Assembly (NCBI GenBank): GCA_024654105.1
Contig: JANLID010000078.1
Coordinates: 1 to 16,942 of the forward strand
From: Gallionella sp.
Lineage (GTDB): Bacteria; Pseudomonadota; Gammaproteobacteria; Burkholderiales; Gallionellaceae
Length of the DNA stretch: 16,942 nucleotides
Direction: 5' to 3'
Shown: positions 1 through 7,400 of the stretch, piece after piece
How the letters are laid out: the number at the start of each line of letters is the position of its first letter
How positions within the stretch are numbered: the first letter of the stretch is position 1
Notes under the pieces: model-generated
Told to the model about the DNA's origin: nothing
Seen by the model: only the letters and a program-made list of their open reading frames with translations
Database searches by the model: none
Position numbers and translations under genes: made by a program

Positions 1-309
1 TTCCGGTTCTTCGAACGAAACAGCAACGTGGCTCTGCGCCGCAAGATTGTAAATCTCGTCCGGCTGCACTTGCTGGATGATGCGGATCAGGCTGCTGGAA
101 TCGGTCATGTCGCCATAGTGCAAGACAAAGTTGCGATTGCTGACATGCGGGTCCTGATACAGATGGTCGATGCGATCGGTATTGAACAGCGAGGCACGGC
201 GTTTGATGCCATGCACAATGTAGTCTTTTTTCAGCAGAAATTCGGCAAGATACGCGCCATCCTGGCCGGTGATACCGGTAATCAATGCAACTTTTTTAGA
301 TTGGCTCAT
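1..309 (-). CDS. gmd: GDP-mannose 4,6-dehydratase, N-terminal part (runs off left edge)
   Basis: Gmd converts GDP-mannose to GDP-4-keto-6-deoxymannose in the cytoplasm, the first committed step toward GDP-fucose, GDP-rhamnose and related sugars for surface polysaccharide. The frame is open for 103 codons from the ATG at 309 to the window edge, so the stop is not visible. The protein begins MSQSKKVALITGITGQDGAY, carrying the Rossmann GxxGxxG motif (G12, G15, G18). It continues with the family hallmark GIKRRASLFNTDRIDHLY (residues 34-51), then GDMTD (66-70) and NLAAQSHV (88-95), all typical of Gmd. The start is supported by an AAGGAA ribosome site at 318-323. It follows manC on the same strand, which would supply its substrate GDP-mannose, but 324 nt rich in hairpins separates them. 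Identity is secure from the N-terminus alone; only length and integrity are unknown. Confidence 0.95.
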   Translation of the reverse strand, partial: MSQSKKVALITGITGQDGAYLAEFLLKKDYIVHGIKRRASLFNTDRIDHLYQDPHVSNRNFVLHYGDMTDSSSLIRIIQQVQPDEIYNLAAQSHVAVSFEEPE

Positions 310-466
310 TTCATCAATTCCTTTTTGTGTGGCTGTCTGGAGTACCTATTTTCCTACTCACTACTCGCCGATTTCCCAGTTCTTGATAGTTCGAAAAAAT
401 GGAATCCAGGCTGGCCAGCTTCGCGTCGTGTACTAATGCCGATCCCAGAAGAGTCCAGCTTTACAT

Positions 467-563
467 CGTTCCCACGGTCTCCGTGGGAACGCCTCTGTGG
501 ACGCTTGCGTCCCGTGCCGCAGGAGCGGCACAAACTTCATTCCCACGCTGGAGCGTGGGAATG
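467..563. repeat. REP-like cluster of three palindromes
   Basis: Three stem-loops stand in close series. The first has perfect 11-bp arms CGTTCCCACGG (467-477) and CCGTGGGAACG (481-491) around a 3-nt loop. The second has 7-bp arms GTGCCGC (514-520) and GCGGCAC (525-531). The third has 12-bp arms CATTCCCACGCT (538-549) and AGCGTGGGAATG (552-563). The outer two are close variants of one unit built on TTCCCACG/CGTGGGAA, separated by the short central hairpin. The arrangement is that of extragenic palindromic (REP/BIME-like) elements known in many proteobacteria. In this position they could act as a weak terminator or RNA-stabilising structure between manC and gmd; that role is inference. Confidence 0.8.
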
Positions 564-582
564 ATAAAAAATCAGGGATGAT

Positions 583-619
583 GACTGAGTAAAATCACTC
601 GCTGTTTTGCCACTCAGTC
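583..619. repeat. Palindromic repeat, sister copy of the manC-internal element
   Basis: Perfect 8-bp arms GACTGAGT (583-590) and ACTCAGTC (612-619) enclose a 21-nt loop. The copy at 1571-1613 inside manC has the same right arm, the same loop length and 14 of 21 identical loop bases. The 15-mer TTTGCCACTCAGTCC is shared exactly (606-620 and 1597-1611). Both copies have the same orientation. This one begins 14 nt beyond the manC stop codon. Confidence 0.75.
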
Positions 620-633
620 CCCAGTCCTGTTAT

Positions 634-2103
634 TCATCTGCCGTAGTTGTCTTCATAGCGCTGTATGTCATCTTCGCCCAGGTATTCACCGACCTGAATC
701 TCGACGATATGCAGCGGTTCATCGCCCAGATTTTCCAGGCGATGTTTCGCACCGATCGGAATGTAGGTGCTCTGGTTTTTCTGCACGGTGATGACTTCAT
801 TGCCGTTGGTGACCGTTGCCGTGCCGGACACCACGACCCAGTGCTCGGAGCGCCGGGTATGGCTTTGCAGGCTGAGGCGCGCGCCCGGCGCAACCTCGAT
901 GCGCTTGAGCTTGAAGCCTTCCGGGTCTTCTTCCAGCACGGTGTAGCTGCCCCACGGGCGGTTCACTTTTGTATGATAGATATGTTCGGTCGCCCCTCTT
1001 TCATGCAACACCTCCACCACTTCGCGCACCCGCTGGGTCTGGTCGCTTTTCGAGATCAGTACCGCATCGGCGGTCTCGACGACACATAAGTCTTCCACGC
1101 CGATGGCAGCGACCAGCCGCTTCTCGGCGCGGATCAGGTTGTTCCTGCAATCGACGGCGATGACGTTGCCTTGCAATGCATTGCCGTTCTCATCCTTGGC
1201 GGATATTTCATGTACCGCCTGCCAACTGCCGACATCGTTCCAGCCGATGTCACAGGGGATCAACAAAACGCGATCCGACTTTTCCAGCACGCCGTAGTCG
1301 ATGGAGATGGAAGGCATGGCGGCGAAATGTTTTTCGACGGCCTGCCGGAATGTTTCAGCATCGCGGCTTTCGGCAAGGATGGTTTGCACGATCTGATGAA
1401 CCGCGGGCAGGTGGCGTTCGATCTCGGCAAGGATCACCGAGGCGCGCCACACAAACATGCCGGAGTTCCAGTAGTAATCGCCTTCCTTCAGAAATCGTTC
1501 GGCGGCAGCGTGATCGGGTTTCTCGGTGAAGCGCTCCACCTCGTAAATACATGGCTGAGGCGACAGTGCCGAGGGCTGAGTAGAACTGCGCGCCGCTTTG
1601 CCACTCAGTCCTCGCCCCTCAGCCCTCAGTCCTCTTACCTTGATGTAGCCGAAGCCGGTATCGGGGCGGGTGGGCCGAATGCCGAAGGTAACCAGTTTTC
1701 CGTCCTGCGCTGCCTGTATGGCGATATCCAGATGCGCGCGGAACTGCGCCTCGTCCTTGATGATATGGTCGGCTGGCAGCACGACCATGACCGGGTCGCC
1801 CCCTTCCGCCATCAGGTAAGCCGCTGCCAGCGCAATGGCTGGGGCGGTGTTGCGGCCGATCGGCTCGAACAGGGTCTGATAAGGCAGCAGCGCGTGGTAG
1901 GCCTCGCCCTTGGCGTGAGACTCCTGTGTGACAATCAACACGCTGCCGGCATCTATTGCCGGCGAGAGTCGCGCAATAGTGGTTTGCAGCAACGAGGCAT
2001 CGCCATCCAGCACCAGAAATTGCTTGGGCAATTGCTGGCGTGACAGCGGCCACAACCGGCTGCCGCTGCCTCCGGCGAGAATAACTGCGTGAACGTCACT
2101 CAT
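634..2103 (-). CDS. manC: Mannose-1-phosphate guanylyltransferase / mannose-6-phosphate isomerase, with in-frame repeat insert
   Basis: This bifunctional cytoplasmic enzyme isomerises fructose-6-P to mannose-6-P and makes GDP-mannose from mannose-1-P and GTP. The 489-residue protein has the N-terminal nucleotidyltransferase motif LAGGSGSRLWPLSR (9-22), LPADHII (109-115), FTEKPD (192-197) and YYWNSGMF (210-217). The C-terminal type II isomerase cupin follows: NRPWGSY (381-387), the metal-site segment QSHTRRSEHW (413-422), and YIPIGAKHRLEN (447-458). The second and third His of the usual QMHHHRAEHW are replaced here, but the outer His and the EH pair remain. Residues about 156-185 are a foreign 30-residue insert encoded by a palindromic repeat. 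The start at 2103 was chosen because SDVHAVILAGG aligns with the family start, GGAG lies 7 nt upstream, and the ATG overlaps the stop of the preceding regulator by 8 nt, implying translational coupling. A longer in-frame upstream extension is rejected. Confidence 0.95.
   Translation of the reverse strand: MSDVHAVILAGGSGSRLWPLSRQQLPKQFLVLDGDASLLQTTIARLSPAIDAGSVLIVTQESHAKGEAYHALLPYQTLFEPIGRNTAPAIALAAAYLMAEGGDPVMVVLPADHIIKDEAQFRAHLDIAIQAAQDGKLVTFGIRPTRPDTGFGYIKVRGLRAEGRGLSGKAARSSTQPSALSPQPCIYEVERFTEKPDHAAAERFLKEGDYYWNSGMFVWRASVILAEIERHLPAVHQIVQTILAESRDAETFRQAVEKHFAAMPSISIDYGVLEKSDRVLLIPCDIGWNDVGSWQAVHEISAKDENGNALQGNVIAVDCRNNLIRAEKRLVAAIGVEDLCVVETADAVLISKSDQTQRVREVVEVLHERGATEHIYHTKVNRPWGSYTVLEEDPEGFKLKRIEVAPGARLSLQSHTRRSEHWVVVSGTATVTNGNEVITVQKNQSTYIPIGAKHRLENLGDEPLHIVEIQVGEYLGEDDIQRYEDNYGR
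1553..1637. repeat. Palindromic repeat inserted in frame within manC
   Basis: The segment has nested dyads. Outer arms are GGCTGAGG (1553-1560) and CCTCAGCC (1617-1624). Inner arms are GAGGGCTGAGT (1571-1581) and ACTCAGTCCTC (1603-1613), 11 bp with one G-U type mismatch around a 21-nt loop. It is related to 583-619. Translated in the manC frame it gives a Gly/Arg/Ser/Pro-rich stretch (about residues 156-185) with no place in the family, between the conserved GFGYIK and YEVERFTEKPD. The insert is about 90 nt, a multiple of three, so the frame is kept. Exact borders are uncertain by a few bases. Confidence 0.75.
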
Positions 2104-2443
2104 GTGCGTTCTCCAACAGGCCTTTCTGGGCCGCTTCGCGCTGTAATTCTTCAATCTCGGCGCGCAACCGCTCATATTCTTGAACCTTGTATTTGAGGAA
2201 ATACACTGTCATGCGTGCCTTTTCCTCGATCCCACCCGGGGTAAGCAGGTAGGCATAGGCCAGTTTGTTGTCGCTGTTGCGAAAATTGTTGACCTTCAGG
2301 CAGCCTTTTTCGACCAGCGCATTGAGACAGAAATTGATCTTGCCAAGACTGACGCCCAGCCGTTTCGCCAAATCTCTTTGGGAAAGGCTGGGGTTATTTT
2401 CCAGTGTCTTGAGCAGGCCGTAGCTGGTGGTATCGTCAAACAT
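2096..2443 (-). CDS. MarR-family EPS-associated transcriptional regulator
   Basis: A 115-residue DNA-binding protein that most likely controls the exopolysaccharide locus it heads. Residues about 5-70 form a winged helix: NNPSLSQRDLAKRLGVS (16-32) is the helix-turn-helix entry, and a basic wing follows around VNNFRNSDNKLAYAYLLTP (51-69). Residues about 75-108 are a charged helix (YKVQEYERLRAEIEELQ) that looks like a dimerising coiled coil. Length and layout match the EPS-associated MarR family (TIGR04176-type), usually found beside polysaccharide or exosortase clusters. Its stop overlaps the manC start by 8 nt. A strong promoter lies 30 nt upstream of the start, with an imperfect dyad between promoter and gene that could be an autoregulatory site. 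No clear Shine-Dalgarno is visible ahead of the ATG at 2443, so translation may be leader-poor or start slightly differently. Confidence 0.88.
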   Translation of the reverse strand: MFDDTTSYGLLKTLENNPSLSQRDLAKRLGVSLGKINFCLNALVEKGCLKVNNFRNSDNKLAYAYLLTPGGIEEKARMTVYFLKYKVQEYERLRAEIEELQREAAQKGLLENAHE

Positions 2444-2446
2444 AGA

Positions 2447-2472
2447 GTGCGTTCAGCAAATGAACAGCGCAC
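2447..2472. promoter_or_regulatory. Imperfect dyad at the regulator transcription start
   Basis: GTGCG-TTCA (2447-2455) pairs with TGAA-CAG-CGCAC (2461-2472) around a short GCAAA loop, with a 3-nt bulge. It lies at about the predicted transcription start of the MarR-type regulator and immediately before its ATG. It could be the operator of an autoregulated gene or a 5' UTR hairpin. MarR proteins commonly bind dyads at their own promoters. No binding evidence is available from sequence alone. Confidence 0.35.
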
Positions 2473-2502
2473 ATTACAACAGGTTAAGCTGGAATCTGTC
2501 AA
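2473..2502 (-). promoter_or_regulatory. Sigma70-like promoter of the EPS regulator-manC unit
   Basis: On the minus strand a perfect -35 TTGACA (2502-2497) is followed by an 18-nt spacer and the -10 TGTAAT (2478-2473), 5 of 6 consensus. The predicted start near 2466 leaves a leader of about 20 nt before the regulator ATG at 2443. This is the best promoter match in the window. Confidence 0.65.
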
Positions 2503-2619
2503 ACGCCAGCCCTGTCCAATAACAAGCGAGCCTGAACGAAGAGGCATGAACTGCATTCATTTCGACATATTATCCCGAATTATCCATTGGAAATTGCTAC
2601 ATCGAAAAATCAGTGGCAT

Positions 2620-2636
2620 GCCGGGCAGAGCCCGGC
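2620..2636. repeat. Short perfect palindrome, possible terminator or dispersed repeat
   Basis: Arms GCCGGGC (2620-2626) and GCCCGGC (2630-2636) flank a 3-nt AGA loop. It lies downstream of the 541-residue gene (stop at 2739), so it could help end that transcript, but no T-run follows in the minus direction. The core resembles dispersed GC-rich palindromes of the GCCGGGC-AGA-GCCCGGC type. Confidence 0.5.
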
Positions 2637-2738
2637 CTACACTCCGACGGATTATTTGGGATTATGAGACCGGGCAGTTCTGGAGGAGCCTGTGTGAGCA
2701 GGTGGCTGGCGTTTGCAACCAATATGCTGTTTCAGCTC

Positions 2739-4364
2739 TCAATGGGCCAGCGTGAAGCTGACACGTTCATAATCGATTCCGCGCTCCACGCTGAACAACA
2801 TTTTTGCATTCAGTTTCTCAGTGTTGTGGTACAGCACTTCCACGACACGCCCCGGACGGAACCAGTCGCGAGAAATGACCAGGCTGGCGGGAATTTTCAG
2901 TGCGGAATCGGCTTGCAGAAGAAAGGCGGGGACATGTTTGTCTGACACGGTCAGATTTACGCCGGTTGCGCGAATGCTGACGGGCTCGGCGATACCCGGC
3001 AGATAACGCACACCAATCTGTAATTGTCCGGTGCGTACCACGTTTACCCATGCCGTGACGCCCAGCATGAAATTTTCCGCATCGCCGGGGCGCAGCGCAA
3101 TCAGTTGGTTGTAGCTTAACCGCACGCCAAACGGATCCTCGCGCGTAAGGCGCGCACCCATGATGCTCTCGTTCTCAAAATTCCACGTTTCCAACGGGAA
3201 CCCCATCTCGCGCAATTCCTTGTTATGCGTATCCTGCAGCACCCTGCCAAAGGTTTCTATTTGCTTGCGCGCCACGCTGTCCACGCTGGCATCACGCCTG
3301 GACTGCTTGAACGGTTTGCCGGACAAATGGGCATAAATTCCTTCCATCTTGCAGCAAAGCTGCGCGTGATGCGCGACCGGGCGTCGCTCGCCTAAGCGCG
3401 TGTTGTTATCTTCGCACCAGCACTGGTGCAAAAAGGTAAGAAATTCGATGCAATCACCTTTGCCACAGCGGCCGCCCAGATTTGCCTGCCGCGGCGTTTG
3501 CCCCTGTTGTAACAGAATGGTTTTTACGCGCAGCAATTTGGAGAGTGGAACCATCGCCAGATAACGCATACTGTTGCTGTGCGCAACTTGCCTGGCCGGC
3601 CGCAATCCTTGCTCGCTGGCCAGGTCTATGGCGAGCGGCTGCGCATCGCCCTTGCTGATGGTATAGCTGTTTTCAATGGTAATCGTGTCGCTCCACTGCG
3701 CCAGCCAGTCGTCCAGCAATTGCAATTGCGAACGCGAGAGTTCTGCGGGGTGCGCATGGCAGGCGAGCAGGGTTTTTACATAGATACTGTGGCAACTGCT
3801 ATGCGGATGCTTGCCATTCAGCAGATCAGGCACTTCCGTTGCTTGCAGATTTTGCTGTTCGGCAAAGGCATACAACTCATTCAACTGATGCCACAGCTTG
3901 GGTTCAAATTCGTAGCCGGTGCGCAAGTGCTCGAAAATTTCCAGTCCGCTGTACAGCAGACCGCGTTGACACAGCAGCGCGCCATGCTTGGCAAGCGGCT
4001 TGTCGCCGGCCATATAGGCCTGCAGGCAACGCTGATAACCCAGCGCCATCGCCTGCCATAGCTGGACGATCGCGACAAACACCATCAGCTCGCTTTCATT
4101 CAGCGGCAACGGTTTGGCGATGAGTTTTTTGGCGTAATCGTCCTGCACATAACCGACCGTCTCGCGCAACAGTTCCAGCGTATTCAGCCGTTCCACGCCG
4201 CGCATCGGATAGCGGTTGAGTTCGTTGATCTGGGTGAGCAGCAGGCTGTGCGCCAGTTGCAAATTAGTCAGTTGCAATTGACCGAGCCATTGCGCGCAGC
4301 CCGCCGCATCCTTGAAAATCGGATCGGCGCGGTCGTCGGTCGGTTCGAGCGGAAGGGTCAGCAT
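2739..4364 (-). CDS. Uncharacterised 541-residue protein with PilZ-like C-terminal segment
   Basis: I do not recognise a named gene. Most of the protein (about 25-330) looks alpha-helical, rich in Leu, Gln and Ala, without signal peptide or membrane segments, so it is probably cytoplasmic. A Cys-rich patch occurs around GGRCGKGDCIEF (297-308) and CWCEDN (315-320). From about residue 395 the composition turns to beta strands. NESIMG (398-403) fits the [D/N]xSxxG motif of PilZ c-di-GMP domains, followed by LRPGDAENFMLGVTAWV and QLQIGVRYLPG, a spacing reminiscent of PilZ-like barrels in betaproteobacterial proteins. No clear RxxxR motif precedes it, so c-di-GMP binding is doubtful. It follows the FAD oxidase gene by 72 nt. 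No strong ribosome site is visible before the ATG at 4364, so the start is provisional. Confidence 0.8.
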   Translation of the reverse strand: MLTLPLEPTDDRADPIFKDAAGCAQWLGQLQLTNLQLAHSLLLTQINELNRYPMRGVERLNTLELLRETVGYVQDDYAKKLIAKPLPLNESELMVFVAIVQLWQAMALGYQRCLQAYMAGDKPLAKHGALLCQRGLLYSGLEIFEHLRTGYEFEPKLWHQLNELYAFAEQQNLQATEVPDLLNGKHPHSSCHSIYVKTLLACHAHPAELSRSQLQLLDDWLAQWSDTITIENSYTISKGDAQPLAIDLASEQGLRPARQVAHSNSMRYLAMVPLSKLLRVKTILLQQGQTPRQANLGGRCGKGDCIEFLTFLHQCWCEDNNTRLGERRPVAHHAQLCCKMEGIYAHLSGKPFKQSRRDASVDSVARKQIETFGRVLQDTHNKELREMGFPLETWNFENESIMGARLTREDPFGVRLSYNQLIALRPGDAENFMLGVTAWVNVVRTGQLQIGVRYLPGIAEPVSIRATGVNLTVSDKHVPAFLLQADSALKIPASLVISRDWFRPGRVVEVLYHNTEKLNAKMLFSVERGIDYERVSFTLAH

Positions 4365-4412
4365 GATTTTATGTGGTTGCAGGCCGATATTTCATATGAT
4401 ACGTGCTTTCCG

Positions 4413-4440
4413 GTAGGGGCGATTCATGAATCGCCCTTAC
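4413..4440. repeat. Palindrome overlapping the stop codon of the FAD oxidase gene
   Basis: Arms GTAGGGGCGATTCA (4413-4426) and TGAATCGCCCTTAC (4427-4440) form a 28-bp palindrome with no loop and a single G-U type mismatch. The family built on GGGCGATTCATGAATCGCCC is a widely dispersed type of bacterial repeat (established knowledge, recalled without a search). Here the minus-strand TAA stop (4439-4437) lies inside the element, so it both ends the FAD oxidase and could act as a hairpin at the 3' end of its mRNA. Confidence 0.7.
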
Positions 4441-7400
4441 AGCAGCACCCTTTCTATCCCGCCATTATTTGCCTTCGCCACATAATCCTCCAGCCAGTTT
4501 GTGCCGAGCAGGTGCCGGGCCATTTCGATGACAACGTAATCCGAGGTTGTGCCAGCATCGTCGTTGTAACGCGACAAGCCCTGATGACAGGCCGGACATG
4601 AAGTGAGTATCTTGATTTCGCCGGCAAAACCGTCGGCGCGCAGCGCGGCGGCGCCCTTGCGCATTTCCTCTTCCTTGCGGAAGCGCACCTGGGTCGCGAT
4701 GTGCGGCAATGCCACGCCAAAACTGCCAGCTTCGCCGCAGCAGCGCTCGTTGAGCGGCACATCAACCCCCATCAATTCGCTGACCGCCTTGAGCGGCGGG
4801 TAGGTCTTCATCGGCGAGTGGCACGGATCGTGATACATGAATCGCACTCCCTCGACACCCCGAAGCTTCACCCCTTTCTCGAGCAGATATTCGTGAATAT
4901 CGAGCAGGCGGCAGTCCGGAAAAATTTTCTCGAATTTATATTTTTGCAACTGATCCATGCAGGTGCCACACGACACGATCACCGTTTTGATGTCGAGATA
5001 GTTCAGCGTATTCGCCACGCGGTGGAACAGCACGCGGTTGTCGGTGGTGATCCGGTTGGCCTTGTCGCCCTGCCCCGAGGCATTCTGCGGATAGCCGCAG
5101 CACAGATAACCCGGCGGCAATACGGTGATCGTGCCGAGCTCATACAGCATCGCCTGCGTCGCCAGCCCGACCTGGCCGAACAGCCGTTCAGAGCCGCAGC
5201 CGGGAAAGTAGAACACCGCTTCGGAATCTTCGCTCAGCTTATGCGGATTGCGGATAATGGGAACGATGCCCGCGTCCTCAATATCGAGCAGCGCACGCGA
5301 GGTCTTCCTGGGCAGATTGCCCGGCATCGGTTTGTTGATGAAATGGATCACCTGCGCCCGCGCCAGCGGCGCTATCAGGGGCGCACCACCGACCGTGGCG
5401 GGCGGGTGTTTGATCTGTGCCTTGAACAAACCAAAATGTTTGGCGGCCTGATAACCGATACGCTGCGCCTTGTAGCCCAACTCGATCATCACCTTGCGCA
5501 TCAGTTTGATGCTGAGCGGATCGGCGGTGCTGAGGAACAGCATCGAGGCAGCGCTCACCGGATTGAATTTCGTCCTGCCATGTTTGCGCAGGAAGTTGCG
5601 CATCGCGACCGACACGTCGCCGAAGTCGATGTCCACCGGGCAGGGGTTTTTGCACTTGTGGCATATCGTGCAGTGGTCGGCGACATCGCCGAACTCGGCG
5701 AAATGCTGGATGGAGACGCCGCGCCGCGTCTGCTCTTCATACAGAAACGCCTCGATCAGCAGCGAGGCGCCGAGAATCTTGTTGCGCGGTGAATACAGCA
5801 GGTTGGCGCGCGGCACGTGAGTGCTGCATACCGGCTTGCACTTGCCGCAGCGCAGGCAGTCCTTGATCGAATCGGCAATCTCGCCCAGCTCGCTTTTTTC
5901 CAGAATCAGGCTTTCCAGTTCCATCAAATTAAAGCTGGGTGTGTAGGCGCGTTCCAGATTGCTGCCCTTGAGCAGCTTGCCCTTGTTGAAGCGCCCTTCC
6001 GGATCGATGCGCTGCTTGTAGCCGGTGAATGCGGCGATCTCCTGCGGTTCGAGATAATCGAATTTGGTGATGCCGATGCCGTGCTCGCCGGAAATTACCC
6101 CACCCAGGTCTTTCGCCAGGCGCATGATGCGCTCCACCGCAGCATAGGCTGCTTGCAGCATTTCGTAGTCGTCAGAATTCACCGGGATGTTGGTATGCAC
6201 GTTGCCGTCGCCGGCATGCATGTGCAACGCGACGAAAACGCGTCTTTTCAGCACGGCTTGGTGGATCGCATTGCACCGATCGAGTATCGGCTGGTAGGTG
6301 CTGCCGCTGAAAATGTGACGCAACGGATCGCGCACTTCGCGTTTCCATGAGGCGCGCAACAGGTGGCGCTGTACCGCGTCGAACACCGTAACCCCCCTCG
6401 ATCCCCCCTTATCAGGGGAGGGGCCAAGCTTCTCCCATGATAAGGGGAGGTTGGGATAACCAGCGACTTGGCTATCGCCTTTCGGGTGCCCGGCCAAAAG
6501 CTCTTCGGCTGATAGCCCAGTCGAATGGCTGGTGGTTCCATCAGGGGTTTGTTCGAGTGACGCGTCCAGATTGTCCAGCAGCCATTGCCAGCGCGTGCGC
6601 ACTTCGGCGAGTATCTGCTGCACCGTCTGCGCACGGTTGCCGAGCAGTTCGGCGGTGCCGAGTTGCGCATCGTCCTGGTAATGCAACGGCAGTTCCCCGG
6701 AGAAGAATTCGTCCAGCGCATCGAGCAGCTTGAGCTTGTTTTTCAGCGACAGTTCGATGTTGATGCGCTCGATGCCGTCGCAGTAATCGCCCATGCACTT
6801 TAACGGGATCACCACGTCTTCGTTGACCTTGAACGCATTGGTGTGCCTGGCGATCGCGGCGGTGCGCGCGCGGTCCAGCCAGAATTTCTTGCGCGCCTCG
6901 GCAGATACCGCGATAAAGCCCTCGCCGCTGCGCAGGTTGGCCAGCCGCACGATCTCGGAAGCGGCAGAAGCTGCCGCTTCCGCATCGTCGCTCACCACAT
7001 CGGCGATCAGCACCATCTTCGGGCGCGTGCCACGCTCGGCTTTGGTGGCGTAGCCGACCGCCTTGAGATAACGCTCATCGAGGTGTTCCAGTCCTGCCAA
7101 AAAAACCTTGCAGGCGGAGAAAGGGGAAGGGGGAATACTGCACTTATCGAATAACGCGGTGATCTCGACGATGGCGGGAACCGCTTCGCGCACCCGGCCG
7201 AAGAATTCCAGGCAGACCGTGCGAGTATGTTCATGCGCGCGGTGCAGGATGAAACGCGCCGAGGTGATGATGCCGTCGCAGCCTTCCTTTTGGATACCGG
7301 GCAGACCGGACAGGAATTTGTCGGTGACGTCCTTGCCCAGTCCGGCCTTGCGGAATGCGCTGCCGGGAATGTCGAGCATCTCCGGCGCGCCGTGCGGTGT

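Larger units (their letters stand above)
310..633. other. Hairpin-rich intergenic region between manC and gmd
   Basis: These 324 nt hold no convincing gene. From right to left they contain a repeat that also occurs inside manC (583-619), a cluster of three hairpins (467-563), a low-complexity stretch of ACTC-like units around 349-369 (CCTACTCACTACTC), and the gmd ribosome site. I found no clear promoter for gmd, so gmd may depend on read-through from manC across the hairpins or on a promoter I could not recognise. Confidence 0.6.
2444..2738. other. Intergenic region upstream of the EPS regulator
   Basis: The 295 nt between the 541-residue gene and the regulator contain the promoter and dyad near the regulator, plus a small palindromic repeat (2620-2636). 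The rest is AT-richer DNA with no recognised coding capacity. Confidence 0.6.

Noticed and set aside
467..563. Possible CRISPR array
   Set aside because: Only two related palindromic units, unequal spacing, no repeated direct units or spacers of regular size, and no cas genes.
28..564. 178-codon plus-strand open frame at the left end
   Set aside because: It is opposite the unmistakable Gmd N-terminus and then runs through the hairpin repeats.
1171..2043. 290-codon plus-strand open frame opposite manC
   Set aside because: It is antisense to a clearly conserved gene, shows no recognisable domain, and results from the GC-rich codon pattern.
4701..5792. 363-codon plus-strand open frame opposite the Fe-S part of the FAD oxidase
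   Set aside because: It is antisense to conserved Cys motifs, has low-complexity His/Arg-rich translation and no ribosome site.
6389..6537. Frameshift or pseudogene in the FAD oxidase
   Set aside because: The insert keeps the reading frame and all catalytic and Fe-S motifs on both sides remain intact.
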